From positions 310,001 to 374,000 of the forward strand of contig JANSLP010000007.1 in NCBI GenBank assembly GCA_029298735.1: DNA of 64,000 nt, given 5' to 3'. Below, piece by piece: positions 38,301 to 47,130 of the stretch (within the stretch, counting starts at the first letter, position 1; the number at the start of each line of letters is the position of its first letter). This DNA comes from Ophiostoma sp. CBS 140.51. Its lineage: Eukaryota; Ascomycota; Sordariomycetes; Ophiostomatales; Ophiostomataceae. The notes below the pieces were generated by a model that was not told where the DNA came from, did no database searches, and saw only the letters and a list, made by a program, of their open reading frames with translations. Position numbers and translations under genes: made by a program.

Positions 38301-38308
38301 GACTGACA
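32348..38308. other. Gene-free region between zinc-ribbon and permease genes
   Basis: CT-rich tracts mark 32.35-32.95 kb (probable 3' flank) and 37.4-38.1 kb (probable permease leader). Between them, 33-37 kb is AT-richer. Frames at 34595-35023, 35278-35766 and 37192-38037 (+) have no family resemblance, and the last switches from Lys/Arg-rich to Ser/Leu/Phe-rich exactly where the DNA turns from purine-rich to pyrimidine-rich. A segment dense in ACTCA/TGAGT motifs (36061-36380) is listed separately. Confidence 0.55.
36061..36380. repeat. Segment dense in ACTCA/TGAGT motifs, partly inverted
   Basis: The left part is loaded with CTCACTC and ACTCAC, the right part with ATGAG, GTGAG and GAGTGA, so the two halves are roughly inverted. 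A clear imperfect hairpin lies near 36253-36291, with arms of the type TTCATTGATGAGAT and ATCTCACTCATCACATGAA. It could be a decayed inverted-repeat element or a cluster of factor-binding sites. Confidence 0.45.
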
Positions 38309-40567
38309 ATGGCACCTCCTCCGTTAAAACCGTCGCCTTTGTCACCCCAGCCCTTTGGCTTCATCAATGGGGCCATCTCGTCCGCGGCCTCACCCCTGCA
38401 GGCCAACTTCCAGCTCAGTTGCCGTTCACCCATCCGGCCCACACACAATGTCGTCGGTGCAGGTGTACTAGAACCAGGAGGAGCGGGAGCTACCGACTCC
38501 CGCTCGCGCCGAGAGAGCACACCATACGCACTCTCATTATCACCCAACACTGGCCGGACATCAGCCTTGTCGTCGCCCTTTTTAGAACCACCACCACAGC
38601 ACTTTGGACCATCATCGTCGCCGTCAAGACGAACATGGCCTACATCACCAGGGGAAGGGAGCAGCGAGGCCACCGCCGTCGACGAGGATGCCGACGATAT
38701 TGACAACATCAACGACCGGTCTTGGTTCCTGCCAAGGGCACCACCTACACCAGGCCTTGCTCCACCACACCCTCATGATGACACAAAACTCGGCGTTGTC
38801 TCGGCCGTCAACATCATTGTCGGCAAGACCATTGGTGTGGGTGCCTACTCTGTACCTTCGGCCGTCTTTGAAGGTGTTGGGTCCGTCGGCATGGCCTTGC
38901 TCGTTTGGACTATTGGTAGTCTAATTTCTTTCTGCGGCCTCGCCGTCTACCTTGACTTGGGAACTGCTCTCCCTCGCAGCGGTGGCGAGCGTGTTTATTT
39001 GGAACGCATCTTTCGCCGTCCACGCATGTTGGCTACGTGCATGTTCATGGCCTATGTCGTGCTGTTGGGCTTCTCGACGCCCAACGCCATTGTGCTGGGC
39101 GAGTACGCCCTGTATGCCTTGGACGTGCCCGTCAACCGTTGGAACGTGCGCACTATTGCCGTTGTGTCGGTGACGGTGCTGTGCTATGTGCACGCCCGCC
39201 ACCCGCGGCTGGGCTTGAGGCTGATTAATGTTCTCGGTGCCGCCAAGATGCTGATGCTCGTGTTTGTCGTTGTTTCGGGCGTGGCAGGAGGCATCATGGG
39301 CGTCGGGTCGGACCAGGCGGGCACAGCAAACTCGACCACAACAGGTATTCTCATGGGCCACCATCTCGATGCCGATCTGATGCAAATGTCTTCGTCTTCT
39401 CCCTCAACAACAGCCGGCATCAGCACCGCCCGCCGCAACTTCCAGGACATTTGGGCCGGCTCGTCGTCGCAGCCGTACGACTATGCCACCGCCCTCCTCA
39501 AAGTCATTTATTGTTTTCGAGGGTACAGCACGGCCAACCAGGTGCTGTCCGATGTCCGCGACCCTGTGCGCACTCTGAGGGTGGCGGCTCCTCTGGCTCT
39601 TGTCTTGGTGTCGCTGTCGTACCTGGCCGTCAACGTTGCCTTCTTTTTGGTGGTTGACAAGGATGAGTTCCGGTCGGCCGGTGTCGTCGTGGCGGGCGTG
39701 TTTTTCCGCAATCTGTTTGGCGACGGTGTCGGCGCACGCGTGCTGCCCATCTTTGTCATTATTTCGGCCGCCGGCAACATTGCCGCCACGTCCTTTGCAC
39801 AGGCCCGTGTCAACGAAGAGCTTGCCAAGGACGGTCTGTTGCCGTTTGCCTCGTTTTGGCGGTCGGACAATAAGCAGGTCTCTCGGAAGACTCCAACACC
39901 CTCCCGCGGTCTTCTTTTGCACTGGTTCGTGTCTGTACTGGTCATTGTCGTGCCACCGCCCGGGAAGATCTACAACTTCTTGGTCGACATTGGCGGCTAC
40001 CCCGTCTCGGTCATCAGCGTCGCCATTGCGGCAGGACTCTTGTACTTGCAGAGCAATCCCTCCGAGCGCTGGGTGTCGCCGTGGCCAGCACCGAAGCTGG
40101 CTATCATCATCTTTGCCACGAGCAACTGTTTGCTGCTTATCCTGCCATGGATCCCGCCCGTCGGTGGTCGCGGGGAAAACGAGCGGTTTGCATCGTATGC
40201 GTACCCTATGACGGCTCTGGCCGTTATTGGGAGTGGTGCACTCTTCTGGGTGTGGTGGCGGTACCGAGGACTGGGCAGTATTTATGAGTCGCCATCAGTC
40301 TCCAGAAGGAGCAGACACAATGGTAGCTCAAGAACCTCGCCGCCTGGTTGGGATCGCTTAAAGATCGCCATGGCCAGTATGGGCAGTCAGAACACTGGCG
40401 AGAGTAGCAGCAGCAGCAGCCCAACAACTGTTGAAGAAGATGATGAAGAGGGTCACTCGGCAAACGAGCCTCTGCTCGCCAACAATGGAGCTGGTTCATC
40501 TCAGTCGGACATCCAGCCCGCCAACATTAGAAGAAGGGCACCCTGTGGGTGTCCCTCTGTGCACTAG
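38309..40567 (+). CDS. Amino-acid permease, MUP1/LAT-like (probable methionine permease)
   Basis: Single exon of 752 residues. The first 160 or so residues form a Ser/Pro-rich cytoplasmic tail. The transport domain starts near residue 161 with the APC-superfamily first helix (VNIIVGKTIGVGAYSVPSA). SGGERVYLERIFRRP follows helix 2, as in MUP1-type high-affinity methionine permeases and LAT-type carriers. FRGYSTANQVLSDVRDP matches the family block (GYxxANxVLxEVxxPxRT) before a further helix. Around 11-12 membrane segments are visible. The C-terminal tail is Ser-rich and acidic (runs of Ser and Glu/Asp near 685-725), a usual place for ubiquitin-dependent control. Location is inferred to be the plasma membrane. 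The N-terminal tail is longer than I remember for MUP1. It is convergent with ALO1 208 bp downstream. Substrate is inferred from family only. Confidence 0.88.
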   Translation: MAPPPLKPSPLSPQPFGFINGAISSAASPLQANFQLSCRSPIRPTHNVVGAGVLEPGGAGATDSRSRRESTPYALSLSPNTGRTSALSSPFLEPPPQHFGPSSSPSRRTWPTSPGEGSSEATAVDEDADDIDNINDRSWFLPRAPPTPGLAPPHPHDDTKLGVVSAVNIIVGKTIGVGAYSVPSAVFEGVGSVGMALLVWTIGSLISFCGLAVYLDLGTALPRSGGERVYLERIFRRPRMLATCMFMAYVVLLGFSTPNAIVLGEYALYALDVPVNRWNVRTIAVVSVTVLCYVHARHPRLGLRLINVLGAAKMLMLVFVVVSGVAGGIMGVGSDQAGTANSTTTGILMGHHLDADLMQMSSSSPSTTAGISTARRNFQDIWAGSSSQPYDYATALLKVIYCFRGYSTANQVLSDVRDPVRTLRVAAPLALVLVSLSYLAVNVAFFLVVDKDEFRSAGVVVAGVFFRNLFGDGVGARVLPIFVIISAAGNIAATSFAQARVNEELAKDGLLPFASFWRSDNKQVSRKTPTPSRGLLLHWFVSVLVIVVPPPGKIYNFLVDIGGYPVSVISVAIAAGLLYLQSNPSERWVSPWPAPKLAIIIFATSNCLLLILPWIPPVGGRGENERFASYAYPMTALAVIGSGALFWVWWRYRGLGSIYESPSVSRRSRHNGSSRTSPPGWDRLKIAMASMGSQNTGESSSSSSPTTVEEDDEEGHSANEPLLANNGAGSSQSDIQPANIRRRAPCGCPSVH

Positions 40568-40775
40568 GTGCATCTGTAAGAACAAGGAAACAAGAATCGG
40601 TAACAGGGAAACAAGAAACACTTTTTGTATATAAGCGATATGATATGAAAGACACAGAGATACCTTGGCGTCAATAGAACGCCCGCACGGCAATGTCGGT
40701 TCAAGAAATTCAAAAGATCGAAAAATGATTACAAGAAATACATCAAAAATGCACAACACAAGCCACAAGCAAACA

Positions 40776-42452
40776 TCACCGTGCAGCCTCTCCAACGGCA
40801 CCCGAGACGAACACGGTGTAGTCCGTCGCCAGCGCCCGGCGCTTCTCGTGCTCCTCGAGCCGCAGGTCGGGCTGCGCATCGGCGCCCTCGCCCAGCAGGT
40901 AGCGGCGGTGCCAGGGACCGACAAAGACACCGTCAGGGTCGGCCGCGTTGCGTACAGCGTTGAACTTGGTCAAGTCGGCGCCGTAGGCTGCGGCCAGCTC
41001 AGAATGGTCAGAGCCAAAGTTCTTGGCCCAGTGCGGTTTGCCGCCAAGGTCGCGCATCAGCCATTCAAAGGCCTCGTAGTAGCGGTCTACGCCAGGCGGG
41101 TCCTTGAAGTAGGGGCGGTACATGATGGCATTCAGATAGAGTGTAGGGCCGTCGGAGGGTGTCGGGTCGAGAAAGGGGCGGGTGGACAGCGAGTTTGGGT
41201 TTGCTTTCACGCGGAGATCCTGCTTGGCGGCCGTGTCGGCCACGCGGACCTCGACGGGCGCGTGGATGTAGAGGCCGTCAGCCGAGAAGGGGATGCGGTG
41301 GTCGACGTAGCCCTCGTCACCGGGCTTGAGGCGGTTGATCCAGGCGCCCAGACGGGTGAGGGCCTCCGGGCCACGCGCGAGCGGGATGGCCCACTCGTTG
41401 ACAAACTGCGAGTACAGGCAGTTCATCAGCAGGGCCTTGTCGCTGGGCTGCAGACCAGACGTGGTCGAGCCGTTTTGGAAGCCGTACTGCATGCCAAACA
41501 CAAACCACTCAATCCATGGCAGGATACGCGGCACAAAGCGGGACAGGTACAGCAGGTTGTGATAAACGAGGTAGCCGAGTGTGCTGTCATAGTAGGAGGT
41601 GGGAGGCGTAAAGTCGGGTGCCTCCTCGGGCGTCTCGACACAGTCCTCGGCCTTCCACACGACCGCCCGCCGTGTGTAGGGAAACCACCACACACGCACA
41701 AAGTGCGACTGCGTCCAGAGCTCGCTGTGCCGGCTGGTGCAGTCGGTGTCGCCGCGCTTCCACGCCTCAAAGGCCACCGAGTCCTTGTCGACCGTCTGCG
41801 ACCAGCGGAGCCGGAACGACGGGACCGCACGCAGCGAAATCTCGACCACAATGCCCAGTGTGCCCAGAGACAACAGCGCCGCACGGAACAAGTCGCTCTC
41901 TTCGGGATCCGTCGTGTCACGCGAGCATGTCCGGGTTGTGCCGTCGCCCAGCGTAATTTTGAGGGCCACAATGTCGTCCGACAGCAGACCGTGCCGCAGA
42001 CTGCTGCCGTGCGTGCCCGTGGCGCATGCGCCGGCTAGCGACTGCTCGTTGATGCTGCCTAGGTTCGGCAGGGCCAGGTCGTGCTTGGCGAGCTCGGCGC
42101 TCAAGTCATACAGCCGAATGCCGGCCTCGACGATCACGACGCACGACTCCCGATCAATGTCGATAATCCGGTTTAGACGGTCCAGGTTGACGAGCCAGCT
42201 GCTCGTGCAGGTCATGTCCGAGGGCGAGTGGCCGCAGCCCGTTGTGGCGATGCGCCGGCGGCGATGGCGCGCCAACTTAATGACCTGCTCGACTTCTTCG
42301 ACGGTGGACGGCTGGACGAAAAGCTCGGGCCGTGACGCAAACGTGCGTGCCCACGTGGCATGCACGTAACCACGGCGGGCCGCAAACGGCTGCTTGGCGC
42401 CCGCGACAGCGAGATCGACGCCATCGTAGGCGCTCGGATCAAAGTCGGACAT
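40776..42452 (-). CDS. ALO1: D-arabinono-1,4-lactone oxidase
   Basis: Last step of D-erythroascorbate synthesis: oxidises D-arabinono-1,4-lactone using FAD, in the mitochondrial membrane of fungi. Single exon, 558 residues, close to the fungal norm. The start is the ATG at 42452 (MSDFDPSAYD); the open frame further upstream has only a TTG. The FAD-binding PCMH/VAO fold begins with FVQPSTVEEVEQVIKLA. TGCGHSPSD at residues 71-79 carries the His (75) used for covalent FAD attachment in this family. VEAGIRLYDLSAEL, GSINEQSLAGACATGTHGS and GTLGIVVEISL complete the domain. The C-terminal ALO domain includes the HWAK motif (KPHWAKNF, about residue 473). It is divergent from the Fmp46-like gene across 657 bp. 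Confidence 0.96.
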   Translation of the reverse strand: MSDFDPSAYDGVDLAVAGAKQPFAARRGYVHATWARTFASRPELFVQPSTVEEVEQVIKLARHRRRRIATTGCGHSPSDMTCTSSWLVNLDRLNRIIDIDRESCVVIVEAGIRLYDLSAELAKHDLALPNLGSINEQSLAGACATGTHGSSLRHGLLSDDIVALKITLGDGTTRTCSRDTTDPEESDLFRAALLSLGTLGIVVEISLRAVPSFRLRWSQTVDKDSVAFEAWKRGDTDCTSRHSELWTQSHFVRVWWFPYTRRAVVWKAEDCVETPEEAPDFTPPTSYYDSTLGYLVYHNLLYLSRFVPRILPWIEWFVFGMQYGFQNGSTTSGLQPSDKALLMNCLYSQFVNEWAIPLARGPEALTRLGAWINRLKPGDEGYVDHRIPFSADGLYIHAPVEVRVADTAAKQDLRVKANPNSLSTRPFLDPTPSDGPTLYLNAIMYRPYFKDPPGVDRYYEAFEWLMRDLGGKPHWAKNFGSDHSELAAAYGADLTKFNAVRNAADPDGVFVGPWHRRYLLGEGADAQPDLRLEEHEKRRALATDYTVFVSGAVGEAAR

Positions 42453-43109
42453 CGCGGCAAACTGGCGATGGAGACAAGGCTGGGGAAATAAATAAAAAAG
42501 AGAAGAAGAAAATCGACTGCCTATCCCAGACGACAAGACATCGCGACTGCGAATCGATGAATGAGAGATATAAAAATATCAACAAATGTGCAAGAGGCAA
42601 GATCCAACGGACCGCCGAGCGGCCCCGCATCGCAGCGAATGAGGCCATTCTCCCACGACGGCTTTGCTACCAAAAGTCAACCCCACCCCTTTTTCCGGCG
42701 AAAATAGTCCGATAAGGCTTTCGATAAGCGGCGGGATTTCCTCCGATAAGCTCAGGTACAACTTTCTGCGCCTTGCGTGCGAGTCATGTGATCTCATCAG
42801 CAAAACAGCGGGTCGAACCGGACTCAACTGGCAGGTGCTGGAGCTCACTGGACGTGGGGCCTGAGCTCCTGCCGTTCCAAGGAACCAAGGCCGCTGACTG
42901 GCTAAAACCAACGTCATCGGCTGGCAGTCCAATTGAGCTCTAGGTCTCTGACGTGCAACTCCCCACCACTTTTGACCTCACCATTCCGTCCTACTTTTTG
43001 ACAAAGTACATTCACGAATTCAACAACGAACAACCCAAACACAATCCAACACGGAAACACATTCGCTTTACACAACAACACCAATTGATACCCATCCACA
43101 ACCACCATC
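42453..43109. promoter_or_regulatory. Bidirectional promoter region, ALO1 / Fmp46-like
   Basis: 657 bp between divergent starts. A CCAAT motif lies at 42929-42933 and another at 43081-43085 just before the right-hand ATG. CCAAT is the site of the HAP/CBC complex, which controls many respiratory genes in fungi. No strong TATA box stands out. Confidence 0.4.
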
Positions 43110-43614
43110 ATGTTCGGCTTCGTAAGTCAGAAGAAGGAGTAATGAATGGCGATATAGAAGCTTCGTGAATGAACACCACCGCTAACACTGCCAGCGCAAA
43201 ACCCTCGACATTGTGACGCTGTTCCACAAGGCCAGCTCGCCCGCCTCTCTCCGTGTCGCTACTATGCTCAAGACGGCTTCGGCCCACGCCGCCGAGACCG
43301 CCACCGAGGACCAGGCCAGCGACCACCGCGTCCAGACCGAAGAGGCCCCCGCTTCGCGCCGCGAGCCCTTTGACCTCAACATCACCGAGGACCCGCCCAC
43401 CGCCGACCAGCTGCAGACCATTCTCGAGTACGTCGGCACCGCGGGTATCCCCTCCATTGTCAAGGGCGCCAAGACGCAGAACGAGGCGCTGCGCAAGTTC
43501 CGCGAGAGCCACGACAACTTCCAGCGGCCCGTGCTGGTGGACTGGAACAATGGCAAGGCCATCGCTGGCGACAAGGAGTCGGAGATTCTGAAGCTGCTGA
43601 GTGCGAGCAAGTAG
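43110..43614 (+). CDS. Fmp46-like mitochondrial thioredoxin-fold protein (DUF1687)
   Basis: Two exons: a 12-nt first exon (43110..43121, MFGF) and 43195..43614, split by a 73-nt intron with a GTAAGT donor, GCTAAC branch point and CCAG acceptor. The product is 143 residues. The tiny first exon is supported because it supplies the only ATG and restores the MFGFRKTLDIVTLFHK start I associate with this family. Further family signs are TEDQASDH, DLNITEDPPTADQLQTILEYVG, FQRPVLVDWNNGKA and the C-terminal SEILKLL. Fmp46-type proteins are described as putative mitochondrial redox proteins with an ArsC/thioredoxin-like fold. This one contains no cysteine at all, so a thiol-redox activity is not possible for it as predicted. 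Confidence 0.88.
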
Positions 43615-44354
43615 GCGTGCCGGACCTCGACAGAAGTGTAGGCCCGTAGTGAGCCATCAGAGGAAGAACTACAAAAGCCCAAGAGGCGAATGAAGGAAGG
43701 AGCGAGAATCACTGAAGCGGACGGCCTGACTGCAGTCTGTTCAGTCGTTTGGTCAGCTTGGCTATGGGCTTACAGGACTATCTATTGTACACAACTCATC
43801 TTATTGATTTTACTGTTTTACGCAACCATACCCTTTGCTGAACTATACAAGGGCTCATTCTGATCGTAAAACGTAGCTCTGACTTGTTCTCTTGAATATA
43901 TACAGCGTAGACCAATATTGGGTGCTGCTGCCATTGTCTTCTTTGTGCAGTCTGTGGTCGTGCCTTCCTTAAAAGTACTTGTTGATGCTTTGTTTAAAAG
44001 GGGCAGGGGCACACCATAGCTCTTTCCTCACTTGAGAACGACATCTTGACAGCGGCAAGAGCAACTGCCCACAGTAACCTAGGGGACTGTTTGTTGACGA
44101 AATTCACATCAAATCCTATTCCATGTTGTGGCCTCATCTGCTCTCCTCCTTCTTTTCTCACCCAACCACTTTATCTTTGCCCGGCACCGCACCCAATATT
44201 CTCTATTATCAGTTTTACACCGGCTCAATCTCATTACAGTCATTCTCTCTGCCGTACTCTCTGCGCCATCCTCTCGGCCATCCGCTCTGTCATCCTCTCA
44301 TCCCCTCGTCCATCCTTTCATCCCATCTGCAGCCACCATCGACCGTCGCCCACC
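43615..44354. other. Intergenic region with CT-rich leader
   Basis: The left half probably holds the 3'UTR of the Fmp46-like gene. From about 44,110 the + strand becomes CT-rich with CATCC repeats, the expected leader of the next gene. The open frame that extends 44046-44354 into this leader is composition-driven. Confidence 0.55.
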
Positions 44355-45209
44355 ATGGGCAAGGAAGAGACTCTCAAGACCAGGGAAGAAGAGGAGGCTG
44401 CAGAGTTTGACCTGGCCACCTTTTTTGAGGACTATGGCAAAGAGGAGCAGCTAGATAAGGACGTTAACGGGATTGAAGACGAAGACAAAGAGTCTGACGT
44501 GGAAGTGTTTGACCTGAGCGCCTTATTCGAGGAAGACCTGACAATGAAGAGAGCACAGGAAGCCCACCCAAATCAAAGCAGCCTGGCTATCGAAGAATCG
44601 GTCAACGAATTTTCTAAAGAATTCTCCTACGAGGACGCTGCGTCAATCGAGGTGTTTGACCTGTCCGTTTTTGAAAACGCCCTGGAGAAGGAGGCCTCTA
44701 CCATTGATTTTGGTCTGACTGCCTTCTTCTGGGACGAACTGAGGGCAAAGGAGGAAAGGGAAAGGGAGGAAAGGGAGAGAAACGCACACACTGCAGATGC
44801 ACATCCCTCTCCCACCTCATCGTTCTCGTCTTTCTCGTCATACTCATCTTATTCGTCTTACTCGCCTGACAAGCGAGGCCACCGTCGCATCTACCGTCAC
44901 AAGATCTGCGGTCGCCCTTCTGCCCGAGAGACGAGGGCCGGCCACGACGTGGTCCTCTACTACACTGCTCCGACTGCCCCGGACAACGACAAGGAGTACT
45001 TTGACTTTGAACGCAAAACGGAGATTGAGATTTGCAGTGCCCGCATGTCCGGCGCCCGCACCAGAGCATCGGTCCGCCGTCTCAGAGGTCTCAGAGCTTG
45101 GACTCGGGCCGTCACCAATCGCACCAATCCGCGCTCCAAGATCAATAGAGGAACCGAGCTACCGAACGGTCCCAAGTACCGCGTCAACCGCCCAGCCGAG
45201 CCAGCCTAG
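44355..45209 (+). CDS. Acidic protein with four FDL-type motifs (unrecognised)
   Basis: No family recognised. The ATG at 44355 has an ideal CACCATGG context and gives 284 residues in one exon. The first 130 residues are acidic and carry four related motifs: FDLATFFED (18), FDLSALFEED (52), FDLSVFENAL (101) and the diverged FGLTAFFWDEL (119). Each has aromatic and leucine residues set in Glu/Asp, like short acidic activation-domain or helix-docking motifs. Next come a charged stretch of Glu/Arg repeats (about 130-142), a Ser/Tyr/Phe run (about 150-166) and a basic C-terminus rich in Arg. No signal peptide or membrane segment is seen. After the TAG the same frame stays open for 65 codons (45210-45407). 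It sits between mitochondrial-family genes, but nothing ties it to them functionally. The coding status of the N-terminal half is likely; the C-terminal end is less sure. Confidence 0.6.
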   Translation: MGKEETLKTREEEEAAEFDLATFFEDYGKEEQLDKDVNGIEDEDKESDVEVFDLSALFEEDLTMKRAQEAHPNQSSLAIEESVNEFSKEFSYEDAASIEVFDLSVFENALEKEASTIDFGLTAFFWDELRAKEEREREERERNAHTADAHPSPTSSFSSFSSYSSYSSYSPDKRGHRRIYRHKICGRPSARETRAGHDVVLYYTAPTAPDNDKEYFDFERKTEIEICSARMSGARTRASVRRLRGLRAWTRAVTNRTNPRSKINRGTELPNGPKYRVNRPAEPA

Positions 45210-45601
45210 CATACCGAGCGTCGGCAGCCCTCCACCATCTCCGAGCCGCCGCTGCTCGAAGACACGCGTGACAAGCTGTTTGAAAACAGCAGCAGCAACG
45301 AGGAACAGTGGCGTATCCGCTTCACCGGCACAACGCCCGAACTGCACCAGCGGTACACTCCCAACAGTGGAAGAGCTTTGAAGAACATGTGCCGATGGTC
45401 CGTCTAGCCCAGCGGCGACAAACACCAGCAACGAGCACCAGACATGATTTAACCTTTTGTATTTTTTGTGGTCTTCAGCGAGTCGTTTTGTCTTTCAACG
45501 AGTCGCCTTCTTTTGTCATTATATACACAAGGGTGAGCCGGCATGCGGCCGGTCTCTTGCCCTCTCGAGTCGTTTCTTCGCCGTCCAATCGCTCGCTTCG
45601 C
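45210..45601. other. Short convergent intergenic region
   Basis: Contains the in-frame continuation after the TAG of the FDL-motif gene (to 45407) and then the T-rich 3' flank shared with NDUFA2. Nothing else is seen. Confidence 0.5.
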
Positions 45602-46046
45602 TTACAGAGACTCGCTCTTGACCAGGCCCGAAACCACATCCTCAATCTGCTTGTCCGACAGGCCTACACACGGGTTAGCAACAATCTCATTCAACCAGGC
45701 TACTGACAGGCGACCTACCCTCCAGCGTCTTGCTTGTCTCGCGGCCGAGGTCGTAGCGGGCGTAGATCTTGGGCAGAGTGCCCTGGGCCTCGCGCAGCAG
45801 GATCGGTGTGTTGGGGTTGTTCTTCTTCATCGTCGGGTATGCGCGGGTAAGGAAGGTCCTGCGGTGAGTTAGCACGATCATCCAAGTCATCTGTCCACCC
45901 GCCGCATCGGGCGCATCATCGTCTTCATCTTCCACTTCCTCATCACATTGAAGGACCTACCGCGTGGCCGCGCTCTGCTCGCCGGTCTGGCAGAACAGGA
46001 AGCGCACCTCTTTGAGGGACTTGGTGAATGCGTATTTGCTCGACAT
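45602..46046 (-). CDS. NADH:ubiquinone oxidoreductase subunit NDUFA2/B8 (10.5-kDa type)
   Basis: Accessory subunit of mitochondrial complex I with a thioredoxin-like fold. Three exons, 46046..45961, 45858..45719 and 45663..45602, give 95 residues, the usual size. Both introns (102 and 55 nt) have GTAGGT donors and CTAAC branch points, with CAG and TAG acceptors, and keep the frame. The N-terminus MSSKYAFTKSLKEVRFLFCQTG followed by SAATR and then FLTRAYPTMKKNNP is the Neurospora 10.5-kDa subunit pattern as I remember it. PILLREAQGTLPKIYARYDLG and the C-terminal GLSDKQIEDVVSGLV complete the match. One Cys only (in FCQTG). It is divergent from MPC2, and two CCAAT motifs lie 120-160 bp upstream of the ATG. 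Confidence 0.96.
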
Positions 46047-47130
46047 CGTGGCGGGATGGTGTGTATGTGAGGTGGGAGGTGGAGCGGAAGATCGAAGAGA
46101 GGTCGACGTCGTGATGCTTCGCTTTTCGACGTTGCAACTTTTGGACCCAAAAAGCGTGAGCCGAGCCAATTGGGGCTGCGACTGCAAAAGGGTGGTCTCT
46201 GATTGGCTGTATGGCAGCACTAGCGTCTCATCAACTGCCCTATATTTACAGCGACTATGTCGTACTTAACTACAGCGATTCCAGTGTACCTCAGAATAGC
46301 GAAAGACAACAACACAGCGTCATCATGTCCGTTTTTGTCCTCCAGTGTAATGTCAAGATCTTGTGTGAAGATAATAAGATGTATAAGCCGCAAATAAGCT
46401 CAATTGGTCATTTCTACCCATAATCTAAATAGTTGTTCTTCCCTCGGACTCGTCGGACTTTTTCTGTCTGCTTCCTCATCAAGCCTCGCCCAGGTCACGT
46501 GCCTTGCTTGATCCGCAACCTTGTCCTATCTCCGGACCCCCGATCTCTAGCGTCTTCCCAGATAATAGCTCCCAACACCTCCGCTACAACGCTACAACTT
46601 CTGCCCTTTTGCCCCTGTCGTTGGCTGTCACCCAGCGGGCGCTCGCCCGCCGACAGCGCAACAGCGCGCCCCGGAACCGTTGAGTCAACGCCAGTGAGTA
46701 CCTGCCTTTTCGTCGGAATTTGCCAATGCGAACCTCCAGCAGTTCCCAGGACTTGGGCAAAAAGTCCCACCAAAATTTTTGACGCCGCCCCCCTTCTTTC
46801 CCTATCTATGCCATCTTTTCGGACCGCTATTCGGCGCCTTTCCTTCCTGCCCTCTCTTTTCCAACGACACGACTTCTTTCTCTCTCTCTTCAATCACGAC
46901 CTCTTTTTTGCGAATCGACCACGATAGCACAGCGCTCTTCTTGTCGCTTTGAGCTTCTTCCCCGACAACACCGTCTCTCTCGACACCTCTCCCTCCATTC
47001 GCTCTTTTTTCTCTCAGTTCTCCCCGACAAGCTCGACCTCGTCCGAAATCGACCCGAGTCACCGAAGTCAAAAGAGTCATCTTATGCTCGATACACTTTA
47101 ACTTTACCTCACCTCCACACATCTCACAAC
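46047..47130. promoter_or_regulatory. Bidirectional promoter region, NDUFA2 / MPC2
   Basis: 1,084 bp between divergent starts. CCAATTGG at 46166-46173 and ATTGG at 46202-46206 lie close to the NDUFA2 start, with another ATTGG at 46403-46407. The right part (46.8-47.1 kb) is CT-rich on the + strand and looks like the MPC2 leader. Open frames here (46433-46927) end inside the leader and are not called. Confidence 0.45.

Noticed and set aside
44797..45381. 194-codon frame overlapping the FDL-motif gene
   Set aside because: It is Pro/Ser/Arg-rich and could hint at a frameshift in the C-terminal half, but it lacks the acidic motifs and its start is internal; kept only as a caution.
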